Part shown: piece by piece, positions 11,649-20,712 of the stretch
Position numbering within the stretch: position 1 is the stretch's first letter
Layout of the letters: each line of letters opens with the position of its first letter
Assembly (NCBI RefSeq): GCF_902806685.2
Contig: NC_048538.1
Span: 744,001-808,000, forward strand
DNA: 64,000 nt
Reading direction: 5' to 3'
Source of the DNA: Maniola hyperantus
Lineage: Eukaryota; Arthropoda; Insecta; Lepidoptera; Nymphalidae
Made by a program: the position numbers and the translations under genes
Notes under the pieces: generated by a model
The model's database searches: none
What the model was told of the DNA's origin: nothing
The model's input: only the letters and a program-made list of their open reading frames with translations

Positions 11649-11679
11649 ACTAGCGGCACGCTATGATGGCCGGTTTGAC
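11649..11679 (+). repeat. left terminal inverted repeat of Sailor-like element
   Basis: 31 bp, starting ACTAGCGGCACG and ending GGTTTGAC. It is the exact reverse complement of 13790-13820. Confidence 0.95.
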
Positions 11680-11906
11680 ACATTACAATAGTGATGTGGA
11701 ATGTCAATTTATTCTCGAACAAAAAACAATTAAGTTTTGTTTTTGTACCTGATTAAATAGGTTTAATAAAACAAAAATGTATATGTTTATTTAATTTATT
11801 TGAACGAACTGAATATTTGAACGAAAATGAATATACATACTTTATATGCACACAAGAAACATATGAATACAAAAGATACCGAAAAAGGTGCCACAAAAGG
11901 CCATAA

Positions 11907-13247
11907 TTAATCAGATTCGTCCATACTACTATTTTCACTGTCGTCACTGCTATCATCACATACATTAATAATTATATGTTCGTTTTCTATAATATTATCT
12001 ATTTTCACATCTCTTTCATAATCTTCCCTTATTAATTTAACAGTTCTATTCACAACCTTTTCCCAGTCTCCTTTAGTCACATGTTCACAAGCTTCTTCTA
12101 ATAATTTTAGCATTTTTTTTGTGGTAAATGGGGGTTCTGTATTGTGTCTTGCAGCATATCCCTTAATTTGAGCCCACACCAACTCAATCGCATTATACTC
12201 ACAATGGTAAGGCGGTAACCGTATAACTCTGTGCCCATGTTCTAATGCTATTTCGTCAATGACGTATCGGATCTTGGTTGGTTTGTTTTCTTTTAAAAGA
12301 CGTACTAATTCCGCTTTTAACATATTCATGTTTGCATCTACGCCATTTTTACGAAGCCATGCGACGATATCAGCTTTCTTTTGGGATTGGGCAGGTGGCT
12401 TGTCAATTTGCATCGAGTGGTATGGGGCGTTGTCCATAATTATAATAGATGGTTCAGGGAGGCTACACAACATTGAGGTAAACCATTCAGTAAACTTTTC
12501 TCCATTCATGTCTTCATGATAGTCTCCAGTGGTTTTTGACGCAAAAGCCATGAGAGAACCTTCGACAAACCCGTTGATGGTTCCGGCGTGACAAATTATA
12601 AGTCGCGATCCTTTTCCTACAGGAACTTTGGAAGTAGATGCTGCTGTGTCATCGTTCCAAGAACGGCCTACAGTATGGTTAGCATTAAGCCATGTTTCAT
12701 CCAAGAACACAACATTTTGCCAATTTTTGATTTCTTTCACTTGCCGTAAAAAAGTATACCTTGCCATCGCTATATCAAATCTTTCCATCAATATTTTGCG
12801 TTTGTTACATTTTTTGTATCGAAATCCAATGGTCTTCAAAATCTTCGTTAAAGAACTTTCCCCACCGAAGAATAATCCAGCTTCCTTCAGTGAATGCACC
12901 AACTTTTTTCTTGTTGGATACTCCTTCTGTAAATAGTAGCCGTAAACATGTCTTCGGATAGCATCGGCATCAAAGCTATCGATGCCTACGACTGGTTTTG
13001 CTCGTTTTCTCTTTTTTGGTGTGTGAAGTTTATTTTCTTCTGTGCCAGTCTCGCCATATTTTTTTTTAGTTATCCGTCTAACAGTTCGTTGTCCAATATT
13101 AAGCGCATCAGCTACGCGTTCAACCACTGACGTTATAGGTAAAATTGGCCCTCCATTTTGAGCTTCACGATCGAAATAGTTACGAAGGCGTATTAGGAAC
13201 TCACGTGTCTGACTATTTAGAACAGTTCTCTGCGTACGTTCGGTCAT
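11907..13247 (-). CDS. DD82E transposase (Sailor-like, IS630-Tc1-mariner)
   Basis: Cuts and rejoins the element's own ends in the nucleus by the DDE metal-ion mechanism. The 446-residue frame is uninterrupted. I start at the ATG at 13247; an in-frame GTG five codons upstream is an unlikely eukaryotic start. From the ATG: a helix-turn-helix region about 35-60 (VVERVADALNIGQRTVRRI), a basic nuclear-localisation-like PKKRKRAK at about 77-84, then the catalytic core FLDETW (D183), IIMDNAPYH (D272) and YNAIELVWAQIKGY (E355). D272 and E355 are separated by 82 residues, far more than the 34-39 of Tc1/mariner, which defines the DD82E (Sailor) group. The C-terminus is an acidic Asp/Ser tail. All three catalytic residues are present. 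The UTRs are about 540 bp (5') and 230 bp (3') to the inverted repeats. Confidence 0.9.
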   Translation of the reverse strand: MTERTQRTVLNSQTREFLIRLRNYFDREAQNGGPILPITSVVERVADALNIGQRTVRRITKKKYGETGTEENKLHTPKKRKRAKPVVGIDSFDADAIRRHVYGYYLQKEYPTRKKLVHSLKEAGLFFGGESSLTKILKTIGFRYKKCNKRKILMERFDIAMARYTFLRQVKEIKNWQNVVFLDETWLNANHTVGRSWNDDTAASTSKVPVGKGSRLIICHAGTINGFVEGSLMAFASKTTGDYHEDMNGEKFTEWFTSMLCSLPEPSIIIMDNAPYHSMQIDKPPAQSQKKADIVAWLRKNGVDANMNMLKAELVRLLKENKPTKIRYVIDEIALEHGHRVIRLPPYHCEYNAIELVWAQIKGYAARHNTEPPFTTKKMLKLLEEACEHVTKGDWEKVVNRTVKLIREDYERDVKIDNIIENEHIIINVCDDSSDDSENSSMDESD

Positions 13248-13789
13248 ATCGACGAAATCCACAACAAAGGGCTTGAACAGAGTCCAAATTAACGAGCAAG
13301 GGTCAACAGTAATGCAGTATCAATATTTGAAATCCAAAGCCAGGTCAAAACTATATCACAATCGCATTGCACTGACAGTTTATACTTTTCGAAGCAACGT
13401 CAATTCGAAACTGCTTTGTTTTGCATTGAGCATTGACGCGAGTTTGCCGGAGGTAGTAGTTGTGCTAGCCAGCGATCCTATGTGACGATCGTATTAGATT
13501 CCATTTTTAAAAATTTATTGATATTTTTTTGCGATTTCAGAGGTTTGTCCACATAGTGAAAATTGTTCATATTCACAAGTACATTCACCCCTTAAATGGT
13601 GCAAACTGATTTTTCTACACTTGTATACATTTAAGAAATCAATTTAATAAATAAATTTTGAGTCCTAAACCTAAAACTACATTCGATAAAATTTATGAAT
13701 CTCTGCACATCACTATCGTCAATAAAGTAATACAATTATTTCCTTCAAAGTCGTTATCAATTAATACGGAACTTCATGAGCGGACAAAC

Positions 13790-13820
13790 GTCAAACCGGC
13801 CATCATAGCGTGCCGCTAGT
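13790..13820 (-). repeat. right terminal inverted repeat of Sailor-like element
   Basis: 31 bp ending CGTGCCGCTAGT. Exact reverse complement of the left repeat. Confidence 0.95.
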
Positions 13821-13824
13821 TTAA

Positions 13825-14445
13825 GTAAACACAAACACTTTGACCTTGACTTTGCATCTATCCATGAGTAAGTAGATAGCAAACAAATTGCAATCCCGAA
13901 AATTAAGCCAAATTCGTGTTCATTTTCATTTGAGATCAATTATAATTCTCGTGTAATATATATGTATTAATTTATATGTTGGTAACTAAGTACTTTTTTT
14001 TAACCCTTCCTAATATGATCATATTGTTTGCTACAACGACACAATATGGCGAACCGACTTCCCTTTCTTAGCTTGTACCTACCTACTCATAATAGCTAAT
14101 ATCATTGCGAAATAAGATGAAACAAAATCAATTAAAAGTTTTCTTTCGATTACGAAAATATTGATATCGGACTTTTAACGTTAAAGTAGGTGCCTACCTG
14201 CCATTCTTGGTAATTACGTATGTAATATGTATCCTGAATCCTGATACCCTCTTTTTCTTTTGTATTATAGCTACAAGTTTCCTACCAGTATGCAATAATA
14301 ATGAGCTTCATGGGCTGTCGTTTTTCTTTGATATCCCAAGTCAATTGCATAATTATTAATTATTTACCTACATTTACATTAATGATTTAACCAGGCTTTA
14401 TAAAAGATTGCAATAATTGCGCAGTCCCTATAATTTACCCAAAAA
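13825..14445. other. non-coding interior of the 8.1-kb element, right part
   Basis: AT-rich with no recognised repeat or frame. It resumes the host element sequence after the nested transposon. Confidence 0.4.
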
Positions 14446-14499
14446 AAATGTTTTATTACCGACCTGATGTATCTTCGTGCGATACCTGTACCTACTTGA

Positions 14500-14880
14500 T
14501 GCTCGGACCCTCGCCAGCTCAAACGGCGGCGGCCGTATGGTGCCGCATCTATAGTCGCTCCAGGAAGGCAGCCTGGTGCCCACACAATCGCGGCGGCGCA
14601 GCGCGGTTGCGGCGGCGCAGAACGGTCGCGACGCGCGGCGCGGCGGTGGCGGTGCCGGTTCCGGTTCAGCGCCCGCCGCGCCATCACTCGCCTTTACCGA
14701 AGGTAGTTAGGGTATATCTCGTCCAGTCGCAGAACCTCTTGACCGTACTATATCTCTTCTTTCGCCTTCAGTACAAATTTCAACTCGTCAGGTCGCAGAA
14801 CTTCTTGATCGTTCCATTATTTCGCCTTCCTTCAGTACAAGTTTCAACTCGTCGGGTCGCAGATACAACGTCGCTCAATA
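14500..14880. other. GC-rich island plus short tandem repeat in the 8.1-kb element
   Basis: 14520-14690 is strikingly GC-rich (CGGCGGC runs). 14718-14865 holds about 2.3 copies of a 65-bp unit containing CTCGTC.GGTCGCAGAAC and CGCCTTCAGTACAA. A 177-codon plus-strand frame (14448-14981) covers both. Its composition (Arg/Ala/Pro-rich, then repeats) looks like a by-product of GC content, so I do not call it a gene, but it could mark a promoter or packaging region near the right terminal repeat. Confidence 0.45.
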
Positions 14881-15002
14881 ATAATTATTCTGATGTAGCA
14901 GCAGCGGTTCACTATAGGATGAGTCACTCGTCGTTTCTTCGTGTCGTCGTCTTTGTTTGCCGAATTATTGTGAGCATTTAGATTGCTTCGTACCACTTCT
15001 GA

Positions 15003-15331
15003 TAATAGATTGCCGAGGAGATTCTTGAATATTGAGGTAGGATTCTATCTTCAGAAAGAATAACGATGAATTTCTCATAGTTTTATTAATCACTGTTACC
15101 ACTTTGGATGTTGGTATAGGAATGAATCGGTGTGTCGTAAGACTAACTATTACTGAAATGTACTGTGTGAATGTAGTAAACCTTCGTTCCCGTACCTACA
15201 TTCACACTAATTCATTCCTATATTCACAAAATACAGATAAAATCACACTGTCAAGTCAATATTTAGAACCTACCTACAACTGTATACATTATTTTATAAT
15301 AGGTACCTGCATTTATTTATGATATTTAACA
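15003..15331. repeat. right 329-bp terminal direct repeat (LTR-like)
   Basis: Identical to 7229-7557, same orientation, followed by the CGAG target duplication at 15332-15335. Confidence 0.8.
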
Positions 15332-15335
15332 CGAG

Positions 15336-15930
15336 GAACAAAACATCACTTTGGGTGTTAAAAGGGTGTAACACAAATAACTATTTTAATGTAAATTTTA
15401 ATGTTGTTAATCGGCATAGAACAATACATTAATAAAATGATTGTACAAAATATGGCATATTATAATCTAGATAATAAAAATTATTAAGTTACCCAAGCAC
15501 CTTGTCATCATACAGATTCGACCTGTTTCAGCGGATTACAGCAAATTAAGTTTTTGGTTCATTGCATAACTATTTTAATCCCACGAGTTCAAGAAGCAGT
15601 CTTCATCGTTTCCGAATAACTGAAGATTTGAATGTTGTATGATTCAAACTATACCGAGAAAAGTTGATATGCGACAGTATTTTCCTTATGCCTCTGATTC
15701 ACACTTAAAACCTGATCCTGGTCCAATCTCATGGCAAATATCCGGGCGAAAGGTGATCTGCTGAAACGCCGCATCGGGTAGACTTATCGTAGAAACGCTG
15801 ATTACATCAGCATAGGTCGGCGCTGAGGCACAGAGGAAGGATGTGGCTGAGATGGCTCCTCACGCATATTTAAGGCGCGCCCGATGCTGCTGGAGTACAT
15901 ACTGATTTTTCGGCACGTGGTAAGTACTCA
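15336..15930. other. unique stretch, right flank of the large insertion
   Basis: The first about 90 bp (GAACAAAACATCACTTTGGG) continue the dispersed sequence interrupted at 7228. The rest is unique, with no coding frame. Confidence 0.4.
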
Positions 15931-16105
15931 CAGTACGCTGCCGAAAGTAATGTGCATCGACCTTTAGAAGGTGATAGCAGATTTGTAGAGCGTTGTCCCT
16001 ATCGTTGAGACCGACAAAACGTCATATCTACTCGTGTGATATAGGTATGAGTGACAGAGACAACGCTCTACAAAGCCGAAAATATGTCATTCTAAAGGCT
16101 GTACC
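15931..16105. mobile_element. MITE-1 foldback copy
   Basis: CAGTACGCTGCCGAAAGTAA, then CGACCTTTAGAAGG; inner arms TTTGTAGAGCGTTGTC and GACAACGCTCTACAAA; then CATTCTAAAGGCTG, the complement of the outer arm. A clean two-level hairpin. Confidence 0.8.
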
Positions 16106-16620
16106 TCACCTTCTATAAAATTTAAATCCGTTACGACGTGATTTAAGGAAGTTTGTAGGTTTATTGGTTTGTTACGAATAACCCAACAAACAAACGTACT
16201 TTACAGGTAGTGATAGAAACGCATAGATACGGAAGTTTAGCACAATTATTGCGATTCCATGTCCATTTCAATAAATAAACAACTATTTATGCACCAAATG
16301 AAACGTATAATGCAGGTGTTTAGTTCGGGGAAGCAAGCAAATGTTTAATCCGATTCAGTGGGCAATAAACAATATTAACTAAAAATAAACAGTCAGTTTC
16401 GGCCTCTATCGGTAGCTATTACGAGGGTTTATTATAATGACCACCGCAGTGAGATCTAATCGAGGGCGCGGACACGTCCGCACCCGATGACAGATAGCAA
16501 CGAAATGCGTTTAAAACTTACAGTTTAAGGCTCGGACTACACGGTGTCCGGTTGCACTCCGGTCTTATTACCTTCTACGGTACCTGTCGGTAGCGGTATC
16601 TGATACCTATCGGTAGCGCG
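16106..16620. other. unique stretch
   Basis: No repeat or gene recognised. It contains GGCTCGGACTACACGGTGTC near 16532. Confidence 0.35.
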
Positions 16621-16621
16621 T

Positions 16622-16700
16622 CTCATCATCATCATCATTATCAACCGATAGACGTCGACTGCTGGACATAGGTCTCTTGTAGGGACTTCCACACACTACG
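16622..16700 (-). mobile_element. RTE LINE 3' end, short
   Basis: CATCATCATCATTATCAACC, then GATAGACGTCGACTGCTGGA and GGACTTCCACACACTACG. This is the reverse of the RTE 3' terminus seen at 31306 and 50954. Confidence 0.75.
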
Positions 16701-17475
16701 AGTATATTAATAGTTTCTGCCATACCTCTAGTTATCTTATCTAATCTCCAACATATTATATTTGTAGCTATGTTCTACGATTGTTTACACAGGCTGAGAT
16801 AGAAAGCGACAATTAATACATACTTAGTGTATGCCTCTTTTTGGATAGAAAAACATTAAGGTGTACACTAGTTAAAAGTCTTATCCACAACACAAAAAGT
16901 CAAGTCGTGATAGCAAGACGTAATTTTAAAATAAATAGTAAACCGAAAGTTTATAGAAACCCTGGTCAATACCTAGTGTCCCAAAGTCTGGACCGGACAG
17001 GAGTGTAACCGGACTTAGTACAAACTAAGCCTAAGGTCTTAAAGTCGTGCGTGTGCGCATCGAAATTCCATAATGAGCAGGTGGCGACCGTATCGCGACG
17101 TGGCGTGTCAACTTACTGTCTGGATATGTGAAGCGAAATAATTAGCCGCCATTTTGTTTACAATTCCCCAAGTACCTACTCTGCCATGTTGTGTGTTGTG
17201 TTCACGTAATTTGCACAAATGTAAAAACATTTCTATATCTTATCTTGAAATTTAAACTTTATAAAGAGGTGACTTGGGAGTTAATTTATTAAACATTTTT
17301 GTTTAGCATAACGAAACTACAACATAGAACTTTTACGTCTAGGTAAGTATATTTGTCGAATAATTTGTTTGAGTTGCATTTTTGTAACTAAATGCAACTA
17401 TGCAGGCTTCTACAGGACAACATGACAAGTTTCAAAGTTTCAGAAATAGAAAGTCCCGCCCGGAAAATACCTACT
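16701..17475. other. unique stretch
   Basis: AT-rich, no gene or known repeat recognised. GCCGCCATTTTGTTTACA lies near 17145. Confidence 0.35.
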
Positions 17476-18555
17476 GTCGAATATGCGGGAGAACCTGGGT
17501 GCTTGCTTTATTATCCTAAAAAAATCGTTACCATTATGTGATTAATAGTAAAGGTCAGGACCTTCAGCAATGAGAGTAACAACGCAGACAGAGGTGCAAG
17601 AAAGTACTTACGAAGAAATTCATTAAAAAAGCGCAATACTTGAATATTCCTCGCAAGTTGAATCCTCTAAAGGCAAGTAGTTACCCCAAGAAAACCCCTA
17701 CCACTATGTGATAATGGCAGGGGGCAGGAATCTGAAAAATGGGAGTAACAAGTAGGTAACAACACAGATCTACCTACTACCTGCTAAGGTCTACTGTTCA
17801 GACCAAATTGCGACACCCAAACTGGGTATCCATAATCCTACTTTGTACTCATATATTTTATGGAATTGCAATAAATTGAAATTGAAATAGAGGTGCAACA
17901 AAGAAATTCACTGCAAAAGCGCAATACTTGAATATTCCTCGCAAATTGAATCCTCTAAAAGCGTGTATAAGGAATTTCTTAAGGACATAGAGCCTACAAC
18001 AATCGGTAGTCCCTTAGTATTAGCGTATGTGGACACAAAGGGAAAATAGAAACAAAAAAAGGCCCAGCCAAGACTGTCAAATATGCGGGAGAACCCGGGT
18101 GCCCATTGCTTTATCATCGCGAGAAAATCTCTACCATTATGTGATTAATGGAAAAGGTCAGGACCTTCAGCAATGAGAGCAACAATGCAGACAGAGGTGC
18201 AAGAAAGTAGTTGCAAAGAAATTAATTAAAAAAGCGCAATACTTGAATATTCCTCGCAAGTTGAATCCTCTAAATGCAAGTAGTTACCCCAAGAAAACCC
18301 CTACAACTATGTGATAGTGCGAGGGGGCACGACTCTCAAAAATTGGAGTAACAACGCAGATAGAGGTGCAACAAAGAAATTCACTGCAAAAGCGCAATAC
18401 TTGAATATTCCTCGCAAATTGAATCCTCTAAAAGCGTGTATAAGGAATTTCTTAAGGACATACAGAGCCTACAACGATCGGTAGTCCCTTAGTATTAGCG
18501 TATGTGGACACAAAGGGACAACAGAAACAAAAAAGGCCCAGCAAAAACTGTCTGC
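17476..18555. repeat. A-B-A'-B' tandem duplication
   Basis: Block A (17482-17765, from TATGCGGGAGAACC) recurs as A' (18082-18355). Block B (17890-18075, from GAGGTGCAACAAAGAAATTC) recurs as B' (18363-18550). A module with GCGCAATACTTGAATATTCC occurs four times (near 17631, 17919, 18235 and 18389), linking A and B as diverged copies of each other. Copies are closely similar but not identical. A 69-codon minus frame at 17908-18117 is unrecognised and lies across a block junction, so I do not call it. Confidence 0.8.
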
Positions 18556-18647
18556 CGCGCTATCTACAGCTCGCGATCCAGTCTCACATAATGGCACAGC
18601 GAGATGCGTGGAGCAGAAAATATCTTTTCTTTTAATTTAATAACTTT

Positions 18648-18785
18648 TTAATGCCCGCAACTTCGTCTGCGTGAATTTAGGTTTTTAAAAATTCCTTGGG
18701 AACTCTTTGATTTTCTGGGATAAAAAGTATCCCATATGAGTCTCCAAGATGAAAACCATCTCTGTGTCAAGAAGGTAATGCCTGG
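18648..18785 (+). repeat. fam-E copy, truncated
   Basis: AATGCCCGCAACTTCGTCTG, then TTTAGGTTTTTAAAAATTCC and TCTGGGATAAAAAGTATCCC. The 3' end is missing. Confidence 0.7.
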
Positions 18786-18925
18786 TATTGGGGCAGCTGA
18801 ACATTTATTTTTGTACCAGAAATAAAGAGAAATAGAAGTAAAAGTGGCATCTCTATAAGAGATCTCTACCAGTGATCCTTGGCAGAGCGAGAGGTTGTAA
18901 AGGGATTATTTAGTTACCTAATTAC

Positions 18926-19045
18926 CTTTTAGACTTGCCTTTACGCAAGTTTAAAAAACTGTATTAAAATTATGCTCCTGAAAAAAGCATATTATACAAG
19001 CGTAGATTATGTAAATGATAAAAGAGCGTGGGTTTGACCTGCAGC
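18926..19045 (+). mobile_element. LINE-J1 fragment, left of nested SINE-A
   Basis: GACTTGCCTTTACGCAAG, ATGCTCCTGAAAAAAGCATA and ATGATAAAAGAGCGTGGGTT match the end of the LINE-J1 ORF at 37440-37527. The copy is interrupted at GACCTGCAG by SINE-A and resumes at 19359. Confidence 0.8.
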
Positions 19046-19358
19046 GACCTCCCTGGCGCAGTGATGAGCGCTGTGGTCTTAATAGTGGGAGGTCCCGGGT
19101 TCGATTCCTAAATTTCTGGTCTGGTCTGGTGGGAGGCTTCGGCCGTGGCTAGTTACCACCCTACCGGCAAAGCCGTGCCGCCAAGCGATTTAGCGTTCCG
19201 GTACGATGCCGTGTAGAAACCAAAGGGGTATGGGTTTAATAAAAACTGCCATACCCCTTCCAGGTTAGCCCGCTATCATCTTAGACTGCATCATCACTTA
19301 CCACCAGGTGTGATTGCAGTCAAGGGCTAACTTGTATCTGAATAAAAAAATAAAAAAA
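19046..19358 (+). mobile_element. SINE-A, full length, nested in LINE-J1
   Basis: The tRNA-like head CTCCCTGGCGCAGTGATG and box B GGTTCGATTCC are followed by the body and the tail CATCATCACTTACCACCAGG with an A-rich end. It sits exactly inside LINE-J1, so SINE-A moved after LINE-J1. No target duplication beyond 2 bp is evident. Confidence 0.9.
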
Positions 19359-19540
19359 GCTCGCTCCAGCAATACGCGGGACTTTAATTACTTTTATACA
19401 TGGCATAATATTGTATATCAAATCTTTGAAAAGAGTTCTTCTGAGTAGGAAAGGCATTCCGAATCAGTGGTAGATGCATTTGACGATACAAAAGTACTTG
19501 TAAAAGTTTAATTGAATAAAACACATTTTGATTTTGATTA
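19359..19540 (+). mobile_element. LINE-J1 3' UTR, right of nested SINE-A
   Basis: CTCGCTCCAGCAATACGCGG, TACATGGCATAATATTGTA, CAGTGGTAGATGCATTTGAC and AATAAAACACATTTTGATTT. Same order as at 37530-37733. Confidence 0.8.
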
Positions 19541-19560
19541 TGGACAACAAAATTATCAAC

Positions 19561-19762
19561 TACTAGATGATGCCCGTGAATTCGTCCGCGTGGATTTAGG
19601 TTTTTGAAAATCCCGTGGGAACTCATTGATTTTCCGGGATAAAAAGTAAAAGTAAGCTATCGCTGTACCAAATTTCGTCAAAATCGGTTGAACGGATGGG
19701 CTGTGAAAGGCTAGCAGACAGACAGACAGACACACTGTCACATTTATAATATTAGTATGGAT
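19561..19762 (+). repeat. fam-E copy with AGACAGACAGAC tail
   Basis: ACTAGATGATGCCCGTGAAT, GTCCGCGTGGATTTAGG, TTTCGTCAAAATCGGTTG and AGCAGACAGACAGACA, ending ATAATATTAGTATGG. Confidence 0.75.
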
Positions 19763-19884
19763 TCACAAACTGAGGAATCTCCACGTATCCCCTGTGCCCA
19801 GGTCGGGCCAGTAGAGCACCCTACGCCCAAAGCACGTAAATCAACATCAACGCGCTGTCCCTTCGTTTTGTTCTCATTCACTTA

Positions 19885-19930
19885 AGGCTCGCACGTCCCC
19901 CCCTCCCCCCTCCCGCCCCCCCTCGCCAAC
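19885..19930. repeat. C-rich polypyrimidine tract
   Basis: Runs of C (CCCCCCTCCCCCCTCCCGCC) in an otherwise AT-rich setting. The minus strand could form a G-quadruplex. Confidence 0.6.
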
Positions 19931-20015
19931 CACTGTCACCGCGAAGCCTTATCACCGCATTCTCAATATAACAACAATTACGTACAATAATATGGTACAT
20001 ATAGTTCGTAAAAGA

Positions 20016-20189
20016 GCCTCAATAGCTCAACCGGTAAAGGAGTGGACTGAAAACCGAAAGGTCGACGGTTCAAATCCCGCCCGTTGCACTATTGTCGTAC
20101 CTACTCCTAGCACAAGCTTCATGCTTAGTTGGAGAGGAAATGGGAATATTAGTCATTTAACATGGCTAATGTTCTTTTTAAAATAAATA

Positions 20190-20225
<36 letters not shown>
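20016..20225 (+). mobile_element. SINE-B, tRNA-Phe-like, full length
   Basis: The head GCCTCAATAGCTCAACCGG aligns along its length with a tRNA-Phe layout: box A, CTGAAAA anticodon-loop position with GAA, and box B GGTTCAAATCC. The body TACTCCTAGCACAAGCTTC, CATTTAACATGGCTAATG and an AAT-repeat tail follow. The peptide read across it (a VKEWTENRKVDGSNP-type frame) is an artefact of the SINE and recurs in the other SINE-B copies. Confidence 0.85.
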
Positions 20226-20261
20226 TACTCCTCACGCGCCATTATAACTTTTTGTGTCATG

Positions 20262-20443
20262 TTACAAGTAAGATTTTAGTACGTGGGAACTTTTGGATTT
20301 TCCAGGATAAAAAGTAGCCTATGTCACTCTACAGATCTTTAATTATACCCATGCAGTCACGTCGATCCGTTGCTCCGTTGCGACGTGATTGAAGGACAAA
20401 CCAACAAACAAACTCACTTTCACATTTTTAATAAGGGTAGTGA
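20262..20443 (+). repeat. fam-E 3' part
   Basis: GTGGGAACTTTTGGATTTTC, GATAAAAAGTAGCCTATGTC, TCCGTTGCTCCGTTGCGACG and CCAACAAACAAACTCACTTT. Confidence 0.75.
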
Positions 20444-20519
20444 TTATATAAGTACCTAACTACCTAGTTATACATGGGTACAAACATTTACAATTTGCTC
20501 GAATCACAAAATGCGCAAC

Positions 20520-20712
20520 GAATCCACAAAATGATTTCGCGCTCGCGAAATAGCCTGTCACCTGTCACTCATGTCACATGTCACTCATGTCATACGCGCC
20601 GCGGCAGAAAGCGGTGTGACGGGTGACAGTTGCATATCATACCACTGTCAATCTCTCTCTGCTTGACGGCCACGCGTCAGCTGATGTTGACAGCTGTCAC
20701 CGGTGACTGGGA
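20520..20712. promoter_or_regulatory. cluster of GTCAC/TGACA motifs
   Basis: CCTGTCACCTGTCACTCATG is followed by further GTCAC copies, GTGACGGGTGACAG and GACAGCTGTCACCGGTGAC. The density of TGTCA cores on both strands is far above the neighbourhood. It could be a TALE-homeodomain binding cluster or part of an unlisted MITE. Confidence 0.3.

Larger units (their letters stand above)
11648..13821 (-). mobile_element. Sailor-like (DD82E) IS630-Tc1-mariner transposon
   Basis: Perfect 31-bp terminal inverted repeats (11649-11679 and 13790-13820; outer end ACTAGCGGCACGCTATGATG) bracket one transposase gene. TA dinucleotides sit one base outside each repeat (11646-47 and 13822-23), consistent with the TA target of this superfamily, although a CTAG or inner-TA reading cannot be excluded. 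It is nested inside the 8.1-kb LTR-type element. Intact ends plus an intact gene suggest a recent and possibly still mobile copy. Confidence 0.9.
7229..15331. mobile_element. 8.1-kb LTR-type element without gag-pol (LARD-like)
   Basis: Two direct repeats, identical at every base over 329 bp, bound 7445 bp of interior. The flanks show a 4-bp target duplication, CGAG at 7225-7228 and 15332-15335. Removing the element restores a continuous host sequence (GCCCTCGAGGAACAAAAC). This is the architecture of an LTR retrotransposon. The interior has no gag, protease, reverse transcriptase, RNase H or integrase frame on either strand; its only long gene is a nested transposase. Identical terminal repeats mean too little time has passed for a coding interior to have decayed, so the element was probably already non-coding when inserted. 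No convincing primer-binding site or polypurine tract is seen, so strand is not assigned. The ends are TA..CA rather than TG..CA. Confidence 0.7.

Noticed and set aside
12259..13130. Plus-strand frames across the transposase
   Set aside because: Antisense shadows of the transposase gene.
11907..13262. Transposase starting at 13262
   Set aside because: The codon there is GTG. The first ATG is at 13247, and upstream codons to the previous stop contain no ATG.
14448..14981. 177-codon plus-strand frame
   Set aside because: Covers a GC-rich island and short tandem repeats. Arg/Ala/Pro composition, no domain, and an overlapping frame on the other strand. Best explained by base composition.
7229..15331. 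Old LTR retrotransposon that lost its genes after insertion
   Set aside because: The two terminal repeats are identical, which leaves too little time for gag-pol to have vanished without trace after insertion.
19992..20186. 64-codon frame with an ASIAQPVKEWTENRKVDGSNP-like peptide
   Set aside because: It is a translation of SINE-B. The same peptide appears at 22531 and (minus) 61025-61246, exactly where the other SINE-B copies lie.
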